A stretch of DNA of 64,000 nt from Pyrenula massariospora (GCA_021030905.1 JAGFMI010000004.1:1798001-1862000), one strand, 5' to 3'. Counted from the stretch's first letter, positions 1-12,810 are shown. Notes: generated by a model from the letters alone, not told the origin. Numbers and translations are program-made.

Positions 1-740
1 CAGGAAGGTGATACAGATGCTTGCAGGGCGCACACAATTTCGTCACAAAGAGCGACACTGCACCTGGTTGAGCGGGTAATATCTACCAGGAATACAGAGG
101 GGAAGGTTGTTGAGGATGAGTTGACAAAGGAAGATCGATATGTATTGAAGGCAAGGGATTGGATCCAAGCCGTTGGAGAAACAGGAGCTGTCCACAACAC
201 TCATAGGGACACATGCAACATAGATAAAGGACTGTGACCGTTCATCTATCTGATCGAATTTCTGTGTTGGGGCCATATGTTCCTCCAAGCGTGAAAAGTC
301 CTTGGAATGGCCCCCTGACAGCCCCTGAAACACTACGTCATAAGGATTCAAAGGTTGGACGAATGACGATCCATCTCCTGACCAGTGGAGAGCTGCATGC
401 GCATTTGATGCAGGCTGCAAGGTATCAACAGCGACATTATCGTAGATGAGACTGACGCTGGAAGAGAAGCAAACGTTGAAGAAACGTCCAATATATAAGT
501 TCGTGCTGTACTCTTAAAATAATCGTCAACTCTCCGGTTCGCGGAGGCTTGGCTGACATAAGGACGCGCATCCGCCAGTCGCCGGCAAGACGCCCGCCGA
601 GCCCATGAAACCCAAAGACTGTCATACGTAAACACGAGTTTCTCTCCCTGGGGTGTGAGCTTCCAGCTCGACATCATTACTTCTACATCATCCACAAGCG
701 CTTGAATCCATCTGTGCATGCTAGAATTTGCTGCCATGCA
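1..740 (-). other. Unassigned open frames on the minus strand
   Basis: Two overlapping minus-strand frames (348..737, 129 codons, and 43..420, 125 codons) run through this edge. Neither shows a domain I recognise, and no splice joining gives a clearly better protein. A third frame (437..625) contains a GFHGLGG stretch resembling the start of a lipase-like fold, but it cannot be linked convincingly to a longer product. This may be part of a gene truncated by the window edge, a decayed gene, or chance. Confidence 0.2.
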
Positions 741-818
741 GATGGCGCTTTACCACGCTGCTCTCCCCCATCGGTAGCACACGACCACGACGCTGTGAAA
801 CTCCTGCCAGCTTTCCTC

Positions 819-2108
819 ATGTCGGACCAACCCTTGAACGAGAAGTCCGTCACGGATGCTTCGGGTCAGGGTGAATATGAAAATTACGAGCTACAGACCA
901 ACGGCCACACACGGTCACCTACGAAAGAGTCGAATCCAAGCTCCTCAGCTACCTCAAACGAACCCCCAACTGCGGAGCCCGTACCTGCTCAAATCCCTCG
1001 CAACCAAGCTACACCACACGCCCCGTTCCGCATAGCCAGCGATGAGAGCACATCTCGTGTTGGCGGGAGAAGAACATCAGAATGGGTTCGAGTGCCTGCG
1101 CCTCCACCGCTGCCATACTCGCTCTATGAACACAAATTGACAATTTCAATATTCTGGTTCTTGATCCTGGCAGAATCGTGCTTTATACCTATATCATTCT
1201 ACTACGGGCTATGGTTCGGAACAAATCTACGGCATGGAGCGCGTGAGTTTCCCTCACGCAACTTCTCATCTTCTACATTGGATTCGCACTAACCTCGTGG
1301 ATCTTGAACAGTATTCGCAATAATAACCTCCGTCTTCGGCTTCGTCACCGGCTACGAATACTGCATCCGCGGCTGGAAGCTCCTCAAGAAATCCCCCGAG
1401 TACCGCCCCCGCGGCTCCCCGCGCTGGGGCCTCGACACGGTGCAATGGTCCCTCTCCCTCCCCTACTTCTGCATGACCGTCATCCTCATCGCGGGCTCTA
1501 TCCCCACCGAGCCGCTCGTCCGCGTCCTCGCCATCCCGCTACCGATCGGCTTCATCCTGCTCGGCGTCTGGCTCTACGCCAGCGCCGTCATGTACCAGTT
1601 CAAGCTCAAGACCCCGATCCGACTCAGCAGCACGCCGAAGGGCGTCGTGGCTCCGCCGCTGGTGTACCACATCATCGAGGACGTGGTCGCGGTCGACGGC
1701 GGCGGGAAAGTGCGCTACCGCGACGCGCTGCACGACCGCTTCGAGGCGAGCCCGCGCTTCCGGCGCCTGCTGTGGCATCTGACCATGTTCTGGGGCCTGC
1801 CGACCGCGGTCATCGGCGCGGTGCTGCTCGCGCTCATTTTTACGGTCAAGAAGGAGGTCGCGTACGGGCTGGGCTGGGGCGTGCCGACGGTGTGGACGGC
1901 GATCTGGACGGTGATCACGATCGTGTGGGTAAGGGCGGAGTTAAGGCTCGAGCATGAGAAGTGGGGGGCGGAGGGTGGGGGGATGAGGTTTGGCCGGAGC
2001 CTGAGTCTGCCGGTTAGTGGGTGGCATTTGCCGGAGGGGGAGAGGCCGAGGGGATTTGTGGGCAGGATTAAGAGGTTGGGGAATCCGAGGAATCCGAGTG
2101 TGAGTTGA
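819..2108 (+). CDS. Multi-pass membrane protein of unknown function
   Basis: Two exons (819..1242 and 1312..2108) joined across a 69-bp GTGAGT...CAG intron in matching phase give about 406 residues. The first ~110 residues are polar, Ser/Pro/Thr-rich and probably cytosolic. After a short PPPLPYSLYEHK linker come about six hydrophobic segments: one before the intron, one just after it, a pair in the middle, and a pair around residues 300-345. The tail is basic. The start is the ATG opening MSDQPLNEK; frames upstream of it look non-coding. This architecture is common among uncharacterised Pezizomycotina integral membrane proteins. I recognise no catalytic motif and assign no function. GC content rises strongly in the second exon. 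Confidence 0.7.
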
Positions 2109-2320
2109 TGGGCTTGCGGGGGGTTGGGGTGGGATTTATTTTTGTGTATATGATACCCAGTGTCATTGGAAACGTTGTACTGTACACAGACCACAAGTGT
2201 CGAGTTTGAAGAGGTGGTGTGGCGGGTTTGTAATTAGGCTGTTGGAGTCCGTTCGCGGCTTTGGGAATATAAAGATACCACATATTTCTATTCTATACCG
2301 AAACTCGTCCTCAAAATATC

Positions 2321-4441
2321 CTACCCAACACGCTCACCTCCCATATCCCCCTCCCCCTCCCCACCCCCATTCTCTCCTCGCAACAACCTCTCCAAACCAA
2401 CCCCCAAATCCTCCCCCTCCCCCTCCCCCTCCTCCACCCCAACCAGCCTCAGCACCACCCTCGCATTCTCCCTCTCATACCTCCCCTCCCCTTCCCCCTC
2501 ACCCCCTACTATCTCGCTTACCTTCCCCCTAAACCCCCCATCCTCCCTTATCACCCTCAAAAACGCCCCCCTCCCCCGCCCCGTCTGCACAAGCACCCCC
2601 ACCGCCATCAAGCACTCCAGCCGCGCGCCCGCGTGCGGATGGTGCGCTATCACGTAGATCAACGGCTGCAGCAGCGACACGAATTCTGCGGCCGAGGATG
2701 AGACTGGGGGGAATAAAGCGTTGAGGATGGGGATGTAGGAGGATGGGGAGTGTTTTTTCAGGGTGCGGCACAGTTCTGCGATGGTGCGGGCGATTTCGGC
2801 TTTGAGGGTGGGGTTGTCTGTTGTGGTGGAGAGGGTGAGGGCTGTTGAGAGGGGGGTGGGGGTTTCTTGGGGTGGGGGTGGGAGGTGCCATTCCCCGTCA
2901 TCGGAGGAGGAGGAGGAGGGTTTGGTGAGGCCGGAGAATTGGAGGACGAGCGGGACCGAGTCTGTCATGACGGTTCGCGCGGCGCGGAGGGCGTCGAGCT
3001 GGTCGTCGGGCCAGGTGCGGGTCTGCCAGAGCGCGGCGAGGGAGGGGAGGATGGCGCAGGCGGCGAGGGCGGGTTTGGCGGTTGGGGAGGCTGAGCGGGA
3101 GATTGAGCTGAGGAGTTGGAGTTCGGCGCGGAGGGATTGGGAGGGGGGCGCGCGGCGGATGCGGGTTTGCAGGGCTTTGTGGAGGTCGTGGGAGATCATG
3201 AGGGTGGTGTTTGGCGCGTTTGTGAAGGCGCAGAGGATGAGGCAGCTGCAGACTATCTGTGGGTTGTCTGTTGAGGTGAGGAGATGGGTCTGGTAGCGGT
3301 GCCATATTTCTTGGCTTTCCAGGATCTCTTGGGGGAGCTTGCGGGCATTGGAGTATAAGGCTTCGATGAGGGTGTTGTGGACTTGTCTGCAGTGCGTGGC
3401 GGTGGCTTTGGTTTCGTCGTCGAACTCTTGAAGGTTTCCTGACGGTGAGGTTCTGTCTACATACCAGAATGATTTTACCACGACTTTGACGAATTCGTCA
3501 AGCAAAGAAATATTCCACTGTGTCATATCGAGGGTTTTGAGGGCGGCTAGACAGCAGTCTGCAATGGCGCAGAATTGGTCTGGTTCCCATTGCGTCGACG
3601 TTGTAGCTTGACATAGCTCGGTAAATTCTTCTGGGTTGGTCGTTCCACGGTGGCAGATCATTGCAAGTAGATCACAGAGACTTTCTTGGTTTTCGGAGCT
3701 GGCTGCTAGCTCTGACTGAAACGATCGAGTAGGACCGAGCAGTTTGACCAGCCCGTTGTTGCTTCTCAGCTGGTCCTGGGCAGGGTCTGTCAGGAGTGTT
3801 AGCATATTTTATGATGCTTCTAGGCGTGGTATCAGCAACGCTCCTAGAGGGATCTTGTGTACGCAAAAGTAGAAGACAAATGCCTCACCATAGTCAACAC
3901 AGATATTGTATAAGGCATTGAGGCAAAGACCCCAAAAAGTAACGTTTTGAGAGATTATGTTGGCCAACTTTTCCAGAGCACCGGCAGCTACCAGCACAGT
4001 TCTATTGTCGTTGCATCTCCTATCTTCCTCTGCCATTTGTAAGCAGAACAACGACAAATAGGTAAATTGCCAAGTCAGCTGCCCAAGTCATACCTTCGTC
4101 AATGCAGCTATTAGCCATCAACCGGACGGCCTGGACTATCACACCGGATATCTGCCGTTGACGATTATCCAGGCCGACATCAAGAGCCTGACAGCACGCC
4201 AGCAGAATTTCCCGATGATACATGCGTTTTCGCCATGTTTCTGTCTTCTATCAATCAACGCTTTGACCGGCGCGAGAGGATAGATTAAAGGCAGCATACC
4301 ACTGCGGCTGGCGTCCACTAGCTCGCTGAACAGTCTTTCAACCTCATATGGTTCAACAACGAGCAGGCGCTGGAGGGTAAGGCCAAGCACTTGGAGTTTC
4401 TGAGGTGCCGGCACAGGTCCCTCTCCGTTGAGATTTTCCAT
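2321..4441 (-). CDS. Armadillo-repeat protein, SmgGDS (RAP1GDS1)-like
   Basis: Four exons (4441..4300, 4240..4094, 4029..3889, 3786..2321) join in phase to 631 residues, close to the ~600 residues of animal SmgGDS. The sequence is almost entirely helical, with armadillo-like repeats. Examples are the stretch around GALEKLANIISQNVTFWGLC followed by LNALYNICVDYG, and the later FTELCQ, CLILCAFTNAPN and LLQPLIYVIAHH segments. In animals SmgGDS binds and chaperones prenylated small GTPases; fungal relatives are usually annotated only as GTP-binding proteins. The family call rests on repeat pattern and length, so a generic ARM protein remains possible. The last ~70 residues are very rich in Gly and Glu, encoded by a C-rich plus strand. 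Confidence 0.6.
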
Positions 4442-4726
4442 CTCATATGAGAAATTGTGCCTCGAGGTTTGTTTAGCAGAAGGAATTAAAGACAGGTCAG
4501 AGAAAGGCTCCGGCCGGCATACCTTCCAACCGTTAGGGAGAACTACGTCTTAGTCCGCGTGTAGGTCGATCGTTTTGTAATTCATTTGATTACATTCTGA
4601 AATACATCTTGTCATAATCTTGGAAATCGATGTCATTAAACTAGGGTATCATCATAACGCTGAGTAATCAATCAATACTCAAATATCCCGCATCCTTACA
4701 GAGCTTCCCTCCATACCAGTACGCAA

Positions 4727-6765
4727 TTATCTGTACACTGTCGTCAAAGGCACAATAATTATCAGCAAAAGTCCCACGACCCCGGAGATGCATAGTGCTT
4801 TCCTCCCTCGACTCCAACTCTTCCATCGGTCCCACGTCATCCCATTCGCCATCCACCACACCCTGAAATCCTCGCTCCGACTCAGCGGTAGTACTCCGTG
4901 ATCCAACATGTCCATCTGAATAACTCCACCGTTCAGCCTCCTCCTTACTCTTCTTCTCAACTCCGCATCCCCGAGGACTTCCGTCGCCTCCTCTCCCATA
5001 TCTTTTCTCATGGCTTTTGCGAAATCCAGCGCTGCACGATGGGTACCCATGTCTCGGCCGGCACGGACAAACCGAGAGCTCATGTGAGCATCCAACCACA
5101 GGATATACTGGCCGAAGCACCAGACGGTCTGGATAACGCAGAAGGTGAAAAGGAGAAGGAAGGAGAAACCCCACTTGTATGTAGTTTCTTGGTTGCAGAC
5201 GCCCGCCTCTTGTAAGTATGTATAGTTGTATTCCTGGTTGTTGTAGCTGTAAATGGCCCTGCCGATATCTTCCATTTCGGAGTAGAAAGGGTAGTCACGA
5301 TCGCTCCGATTATTAAACGGTTCAGGGTACCCGTTCGGGAGATAGTGGACTCGAATGTCTAAGGTTGGAGGTTTCAGCTCGATGATGTTCCCGCTCATGT
5401 TGAAGACGCTTGAATTCTGCTCCGCATTGACGCCGTAATTTTGTGTGTACACATTGACGTGCCATACCATCTCGCATTTCTTTGGCAATGGCTCAGAATC
5501 CCCGCTCGAGTCATAAGCCCACGAGGGAGAGAAAGAGGCACAGTTGTCGTCTGAATAATAAGTTTCTTCGTCCATATCATCGAGTGATACCGCCAGGACG
5601 TTGAATGGTTCCGTCAAGTTCAACCGATGAGCATCCATGATCGTGTAGTCGACAAGTTTGAATTTTTCAACTGGGGTCCTGATTCTTTTTATTAGTTATC
5701 AAGCATATGTAACCATCAATGGAGAGTTTAGCACCAACAGAGGCCCACGAAGGAGTGGGACTCTGCCGCATGGGAAGATTCCAGAGAGCTAGAGGGACAT
5801 AATCAAAGTAGCCAGAGGTGTGCTGTAAAGGTAAATAGAAAGAGACCTACAAGCTACCGCTATAATCCTGCACATAAGCGATAAGATTCGAGCTGTATCC
5901 TGTCATGGCGCTAGTGAATGTCGGAAAGGCTGCGATCCAGATGCTGCTAATAATGATCCAGAACAGCGACGTTTTACCTCGCCACCCGAGATTCGTCCAG
6001 AAGTCACGGATGAGTTTGGTGATAGTGGAAGCTGTCGCAGTCTGAAAGGAAAGCGCCTCAAAAGTGCCGTAAGAGACCGGTCTTTCCTCCATAGTTCGAA
6101 GAAGGGCCTTCGAATAGATAATGTAGGAGATTATTGCTAAGACTGCTTGTCCGCCTCGACCAATGACCACGTCCCAAACTACGTCGATAAATTTTGCTGT
6201 CGAGAAGGAGAGACGTCCAAAACCAAGGGTTATCTGAAAGAATCCGCGCCGATCCCACTGAGAATAATCGCTGGCATAAGGTGGCATGAAGTCTCCAGCA
6301 GGAGAGCATCCTCCGGAAGTAGAAGACCTAACGGATGTCAGTATGGTACGGTCACCAAGAACATATTCTGCTTCTCCATAAAAACAATACGTACGAATAA
6401 GGACCTGAGCTTAAGTTCCTAAGACCAAGGTCTGGAATGTACATAGTAAGAACTAGAAATCCGGCTATGATAGACCACAGTGACGCGTGAATGCCAACAT
6501 TGCTGGATATCACCCTCCAGTTGGCATGGCGTACGGACTGGTTAGTCCTCTTGACGAATGGAAGAACATCATGATACCGGTCCTGGAAAAACCAGGCGGC
6601 CTTCCGGCTCGAATATTTTATATCTTCGGTTGAAGAGGGATAGCTAGATTTGATCGACGAGAATTTGAGACTAGATCTTGAGAACTTTTTTCCCAGAACC
6701 GGTTGATTGTCTTGATCTTCAATGTCGAGACCCGTGTAGCCAGTCATGGCGACGCCGCCGATCAA
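4727..6765 (-). CDS. Large membrane protein of unknown function
   Basis: Three exons (6765..6395, 6327..5851, 5678..4727) join in phase to 599 residues if the first ATG is used; a second ATG six codons later is equally plausible. An acidic/polar N-terminal tail of ~100 residues precedes a hydrophobic segment (SLWSIIAGFLVLTMYIP). Further segments follow around AVLAIISYIIYSKAL and LFWIIISSIWIAAFPTF. A long loop with Cys and N-glycosylation sequons (NMS, NRS, NYT) follows and is probably extracellular. Two more TM helices follow (SFLLLFTFCVIQTVW and the C-terminal ISGVVGLLLIIIVPLT). The layout matches uncharacterised fungal membrane proteins. I see no transporter or enzyme signature. Confidence 0.65.
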
Positions 6766-8381
6766 CGCCTAAATCACTAAATTAGGACGGGAGCATACGA
6801 CAAAGCCGTAGTATGAGTTGCGGCTCTGACGACACACGACGCGAAACGGGACTTCTGGGGCTCGAGATTAGAGTTGAACGCATTGAGTACAAATTTAGAC
6901 TGGAGATCTCAAGGCGGCAAGATTAACTAGAAGTCGAGCAAAGAGAGACCCAACAGAATGAGATCGAATACTTCCATAATGACAAATGCTTCTTTGCCAA
7001 CCGTCCGCAAGAAAGATGAAAGCGGTCGTGGCGAGCGTCAGCTTATTATGGGACGCCGCGGAACTTGAACTGTTGGTATTCATGGGTTAGCGGACTTTTG
7101 AGAGAGCGTCGGGGAGATCTCCATGTTGCCTAGACTGAAAACGTTCTTTTTGACTCTAAGCCACGGTTTTGAGCAAGGATCACTCAACAACGCCGCATGG
7201 GGGACAAATTAAACGTCACATATTTTGGGGGCGGAAAAACGGTCTACACAGCGAGGAGCCATGACCGACGGGTAGCGTCGTGGAATCAATCCGTGAAATC
7301 AGACTGTTGGTCCGAAGGTTGTCAGTGACTACTGTAAACCTTTGCGGCAACTGTTTGGTGGGATGATCTCGTTCGTGATGGTAGCTCGGTGGTGAGTTTT
7401 AGGAGAGTCGGAGGTGCCCACTAAACACCGGCTGCGGATTTAAGCTTGGTGCAACGCCTGTGATAAGCTTATCTAAAGTCTCTGTGGCGGCCCCTAAACT
7501 AACCCCCGAAGTGACTCACTTGAGGCTCTCCAAACCATCGCTCACCACAGAAACTCGGAAAGCAGATCTCAGCCCTGCGCATATGGGAGCAGGAGCGACC
7601 ATCAACAGGATCGCTGTCCCGCAGGATATGGAGTTCCTCATTATCGCCATTGGTATTCCTTCATCATCCATTGCCGGGTTCAGGATCCTCAATCATCGAG
7701 CCCCCTGATGTTGTCACCCATTGGCGAGAAAGCTTGCGCATGAAATGTGCGCGGGAGTGCATGAAGGCTTAGCTCCTGAAGTCCGTGACGTAACCGAAAG
7801 CGAGAGCGATGTCAAACTCGTAGGATCGATTAGATTCCTAGCGAACCTTGGCACGACGATCAAAGACCAACCATGAGCCAGGGGTCATAGCGAGCGATGC
7901 TGGAACACCACGAAAGCATACGATCAAAAGGGAATTTAACAAAGTCTAGAGAATTTCAAAAGGACGCAACGCGAACGAAAATTCTTGTAAGTTCAAGATA
8001 TTGCCTTCGAAAGGATGGTGGATTACCATAGAGCGTTCAAAGTTACTACACTGGAGCATCCAACCAGAACGAGGACGTTTGAATACCTAGTGGGACGATC
8101 AGGGAGGAAGTAAAAGGTTGTTTTCAGCGGTCTCTGAGAGAAAGAGATGGCTCCTGGTTGATCTCGCTCAAGATGTTGGCTTGATATTTGAGCGTGGAGA
8201 CGAGGTAAGCTTCGCCCTGAAGATAATCTGGTAGACCATTGGTAGATGACATGAATGGAATATGAAACATATGGATGCTGCAAACAGACTTTGGCAATGG
8301 TATCGAGAAGGCGCTGGATGTTATAAAATTCAATCCAGATACGACATGTCCCGTACGTCGTCAACGATCTGTTCTCGAGTG
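6766..8381. other. Intergenic stretch, no supported gene
   Basis: About 1.6 kb between the membrane protein start and the 3' end of the oxidoreductase-like gene. Only short, unrelated frames occur (for example 7460..7708 plus and 6895..7083 minus), without domains or convincing splice partners. It should hold the promoter of the gene starting at 6765. I see no RNA gene or repeat. Confidence 0.5.
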
Positions 8382-9266
8382 TCATTCCCCTCCCTCCCTC
8401 ATGTGTTGCTCTCGTAGCCGTTTCTCAGTCTTCATAAACTCACGTATTCCCACTGGTATACTCTCAAATAGATCCTTTCCCTCCGCCAGGCTATCGATCA
8501 AGTTGTCTTCATCTTCGTCTCCTATTCCCCAATTTGTTTCTGAACCTCCACCATCGTCATCCATGCTCGTCGCTGCTTCAGCAACCTCCTGCCTGGCGGA
8601 GACACGCTGCTTGGGTGGCACCTGGCCCACGCCTTTTCTCGACGCGTCAGCTCCTGCCTTTTGTTGCGCACGCGGTGATGTCGAACTTTGCTGGGCAGTT
8701 TTGATCCGTCCCGCCCACTCCTCTATCGAGTCACGGTAATCATCCCAGACACAATGCATGCACCCAGACATGCAACAATTGTCGGGCTCTACCGGTCGTG
8801 GTGGTATTGGCACTCCATTTATAGTGCGCCATGTGGAAGCTTCAGTGGCAGGAGCGGGCACATACCGCCGAGATCCGGTGCCAAACAAGATCTTGGCACG
8901 ATCTGTAGAAGATGAAGGAGGAGGTTGTGACGTTGACGGAGGAGAAGTTCGTGTACTAGGAGACGAGGATGGCGTCAGGAGATCGGCATAATAGCCAGTA
9001 AGGGGGACGGCTTGGGTTTGTGACAGCTCTGTCGGGGAGTGGGAGGAGCTCGAGGCGTGTAAGCGACGGGGACGAGGGCATCGATGAGGATGAAGAATAT
9101 CAAGGCCGGCCGCTGAATGATGCTGACCAGAGTCTTGGATGCTTAGGATCCGAGACTGACATCTGCGGCAGAAATTTCGTGGGTGGTGCAGAGGGCGCAA
9201 ACCGTTGCCGAGAACGTTCGTAACATAAGAACCAAAGTGTCCGGCACTCCGGCGACTAGGAAACAT
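8382..9266 (-). CDS. Oxidoreductase-like (OXLD1-type) protein, probably mitochondrial
   Basis: Single exon, 294 residues. The diagnostic part is residues ~151-185: a proline-rich lead-in followed by PDNCCMSGCMHCVWDDY, with cysteines at about 164, 165, 169 and 172. This is the signature of the oxidoreductase-like N-terminal domain (Pfam PF09791), found in fungal proteins and human OXLD1. The N-terminus is rich in Arg and Ser with no early acidic residues, as in mitochondrial presequences. The clustered cysteines suggest metal binding or redox use; the biochemical role of the family is not established. The C-terminal third is acidic then basic (EKRLREQHMREGG), as in other fungal members. Confidence 0.8.
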   Translation of the reverse strand: MFPSRRSAGHFGSYVTNVLGNGLRPLHHPRNFCRRCQSRILSIQDSGQHHSAAGLDILHPHRCPRPRRLHASSSSHSPTELSQTQAVPLTGYYADLLTPSSSPSTRTSPPSTSQPPPSSSTDRAKILFGTGSRRYVPAPATEASTWRTINGVPIPPRPVEPDNCCMSGCMHCVWDDYRDSIEEWAGRIKTAQQSSTSPRAQQKAGADASRKGVGQVPPKQRVSARQEVAEAATSMDDDGGGSETNWGIGDEDEDNLIDSLAEGKDLFESIPVGIREFMKTEKRLREQHMREGGE

Positions 9267-10618
9267 GGGGCCCTACCGCGACGTGTAAAGGATCAACATT
9301 ATAGTGAAATGAGGTGGTCTGAGAAAATAACAGCAACTGAATTATTAATACTTCTATCACGCTGAAATTATAGTTCAGGATGTGAAGCTGTGCAGAGGGC
9401 CAACATAGCTCTGGGGATGATACGTCATTTGAATTCTTGGTGGCTAACGGCGAGGAAAATCTGCCACGCCGTCAGGTGAGGAGTAGGTAGCGTCCGTCGC
9501 CGCTCTTCATCTACTATGGAAGGCTCAGGCCTGTAACATTTTAGTGGCCTCTACTGTCCCATCGAGCATTACATTCCTTAAATATACACATTTAACAAGC
9601 AACATTACAGAAGACCCACCAAAAATTTAACGGCTGTCACGTAGTATCGCTTCAACCGACCCTCAACTTTCCTCCGCCCTTCACCTCGTCACCTCTTTAT
9701 AAGTAGCTTTCGTGAGGGGGAAAGATGATGGGACATGGTATATGCATTATAACGCTCGTTCAAAGCTCCTGGCAGCTGCGATTCAGGACAGAGAGGCAAA
9801 TAACGGCACGAATGTTTTGATGGGCTCGCTCACCCATGCTCTTCATGGCTAGTTTATTCTGCTGTCTTACAGTACCTGCAGCGTTTGTGCATAGCCAACC
9901 AGTAGGATAGGATTACGCACCTGAGCGCATGATAAGGGCCGTCTACCGTAAGGATGTTGAATCCCCGCTGCGGATCCTCAGCCACGGTTAGGCTGGGTAG
10001 GTAGGGCGGAGCGGAACACTGTGAGGTAGGGTTATCTGGACACCTCTCCACCGTTCGCCTTTCCTCCGCATCTTCCCCCTTATCTAGAGCTTATTACGTA
10101 TGTCACTCATCATCGCCAAGTCTGGACGAGCTCACAAATCAAGCCATCCTAAGCCGATGGATAGAGTAGCCCAAGATCCGACGTTGGCGTTCAGCGGTAG
10201 CCGAAGTGGGATGGAATGCTAAGTCTGCCGTGGACTAATCTACAGCCATCACAAATCGCGCCCTATTTACCCGGTAGATCCCTGGTCTAGATCCCACCCA
10301 CGACGCAATATTTTCTGTGACGACTCTTGTCCTTACTGTTAGGCGATCTCCTGCCCTCCCGCGTCCCCGCAGTCATTAATAACCGTAGTGCCACACGGCA
10401 GTCAAGCTTAAATTTGGATTTAGAAGCTGCAGATCGGGCGGGTAAGGGCTGGTAACTGGTAGCTGGTAGATATGACGAGCTCAGGGCAGGGTAGGCATTG
10501 GTAGGATCTCTTTGAAAGCCCTTTCTTCTCTTCCTCTCTCTTCTGTCTTGCTGTTGATCTCCCTCAAAGGCGTTGACTGAAGCTCGGTGAGGAGCCATTG
10601 GCAAAGTCAACCGCAGCG
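9267..10618. other. Divergent intergenic region
   Basis: About 1.35 kb between two divergently transcribed genes (oxidoreductase-like on minus, TRI14-like on plus), so it should carry both promoters. Only short overlapping frames occur. No TATA box, RNA gene or repeat is convincing. Confidence 0.5.
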
Positions 10619-11788
10619 ATGAAGTTTTCGAAAGCACTCGAAACCTGGCTGGTGAGTGCCTTTTGCTTTGGAAGTACATGGGCTGCTACGTCACGACCAA
10701 AGACTTGCCCTCCTCTGAATAGGACCACCTTCACCATCGATGAGTACCAGTTGTATCCGGAGAATGCCAAATGGGACACCAAACGCTGTCTGGTTTACTT
10801 TGGGTAAGACTACCGCACTTCACGTCCCCTGTCTATTGGCCCCTTGGCCCAGCGGGAGAATAAGTTATTAACTCGTACATCCCCCAAAAGTGTCCTCTTC
10901 AACGCTTCCGTCGCAATTTTTAACCCCTACGAGAACAAAGTCCTCGAAATTCTCAAATTCCCAGGCATATCCGGCGATCCCGCCTTACACATCGGGGTCG
11001 CATCCCCCGCGCCGGACGGACGTCACCTCACCGTCCTTGTTGATGCCGCTGCAGCATTCAACACGGGCGGGCAGGACGTTTCGGGGGACAACATCGTCAT
11101 CTCGTATGATCTGGACGCACAGGCGGAAGTTTGGCGGCGAAACCTGACCGCGTTTACGAAGGGCAAGTATGGCGGATTTCAAGACGTAGAGCACGACAAG
11201 AGGGGAAATATCTATGTCGTTGGATCGTATCCGGGGACGATTTTGCGGTTGAATAAGGATGGTAAGGACCTCGTTGGATGGTATCTTCCCCCTCCGGAGG
11301 TTCTCACCAATACTACCGTTCTCGGCTTTGCGGGTCTGGCGGCCCTCAGGAAGGAAGAGGTGCTCCTCACAAACAACAACGCTGACGGAGAGATCTACCG
11401 CTTCGACCTCTCCGCCCCACGAGGGACACCTATCCTCGTCCCAACCGTTCCGGACGCTCAAGTCCAAGGCAGCGACGCAATCTACCTCCCGCCGAAATAC
11501 GGCGGCACCGTGCTCCTCGTCGCAATCGACGCCGTGGGCGTAAGAGTGATTCAAAGCACGACGGGCCGGAGCTGGACGGCTGGGAAGACTTTGGGTACGA
11601 TACCGAATGATCCTGCGCTTGCGGCGCAGGGTGGATTTGTGACTGCGACGGTGCAGGAGGGTAGCGATAAGATTTTCATTCCAGAGGAATTCTTCTTAGA
11701 TCCCATTGTTAACGGGACGAATGCGGGGAATAGGAGCTTATTTCCTCAAGTAGATATAACGGCGCAGGTTGAGGCGTTGCTTGGATGA
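10619..11788 (+). CDS. Secreted TRI14-like protein (SMP-30/NHL-type propeller)
   Basis: Two exons (10619..10803 and 10891..11788) join in phase to 360 residues, the usual size for the family. A signal peptide of about 22 residues ends near GSTWAATS. The body matches the core trichothecene cluster protein 14 pattern from memory: DEYQLYPENAKWD, FNASVAIFNPYENKVLEILK, a FPGISGDPALHIG block, an FNTGGQDVSGDN block, GKYGGFQDVEHD and GWYLPPP. TRI14 contributes to virulence and toxin production in some Fusarium species, but its biochemistry is unresolved, and homologues are widespread in fungi lacking trichothecenes. No terpene cyclase or TRI gene lies nearby, so this is an isolated family member and no toxin pathway is implied. 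Confidence 0.8.
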
Positions 11789-12810
11789 GTGTGTTGCCGT
11801 TCATCCTTCCTTTAACATCCTCTGAAAATTACTGGACGGGAAAGGCCAATCAACTTGCCGTCCTTCTCAAACCTGATAGAGATTTCAATTTTGCTGATAC
11901 CGACGACGTTTCCGATTGAACGTTCCCAAGAACACGAGTAAAAGGTACCAAGAAAAGACTTGAATGATAGCCGCCAAGATAACGTAGAGGTACTCAAAGT
12001 CTCTGATGTAAGGCGGTGGATGCTTGATTCTCTAAGATAGGTGAGATTTAAGTGAGCAGCGTGTGGAGAGAATCTTCAGGCTCCTGGAGCGAATCCTTCC
12101 GGGAATGCGGCGATTCTAACCAAGCCGCAGAGTTATCAAGTGCGTATTAGGGGTTTCACATAGATATCGCATCCCTCGCAGATTATGCGCAGAGAGGCTA
12201 GACGGCGATTTGTCGTGGAACGTTCACGGTGACTTGACCAGTATAAAATAGCTGGCTTGCGTCCAATCACGCGAGTACCAGCAAGGGAGTTTCCACTGGC
12301 TCTGGCTGCTGGCAAATAATTATTGATATATGTCAAGACTGAGTTGCATGCTGATCCTACCCCTGACTATGGGCAGGATCACTAAGCAGCGACGTCATTT
12401 GTTGTCTGATCTTAACGGTATCGTGGGCGATAAGGCCCATAGAAGCTGACACTGTCACGCGTATGGTAAAGCTTAAAAGGGCAAAAAGAAGGGGGCGATT
12501 GCTGCGTACGCTGGTGGAATTGCAAAGGAGGAAAAGCGGCACTAGAGTGCGTTGCTAGTCGCGGAGATGACTTCGTTAAGGCTGTGAAGTGTAATTCTAC
12601 CCTTACTATGATATGATCTGGAGCCTTCTAATGTCTCACAGGATTGGTTAGGGACTTTGTTACTTCAATTTAGCAGCTAATTCCTTCGGTCAAGAAGACG
12701 GCTGGGGAAGATGAAAAGCCTCTGCTGTCGCCACAATCTTGTTTACGTCTCGTTTGTCCTCCGGAGCCAACCCGTCACACCACACTCCTCCTGCCTCTCT
12801 GGCAACAGCC
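11789..12810. other. Intergenic stretch, no supported gene
   Basis: About 1 kb between the convergent 3' ends of the TRI14-like gene and the alpha/beta hydrolase. Short frames at 11812..11997, 12136..12336 and 12357..12542 (all minus) show no domain. Nothing else was recognised. Confidence 0.5.

Noticed and set aside
2197-3305. Several plus- and minus-strand Pro- or Gly-rich frames
   Set aside because: They overlap the exons of the armadillo protein and arise from GC-rich, low-complexity sequence.
10619-11788. Trichothecene gene cluster
   Set aside because: Only a TRI14-like gene is present; no terpene synthase, TRI4-type or TRI101-type gene lies near it.
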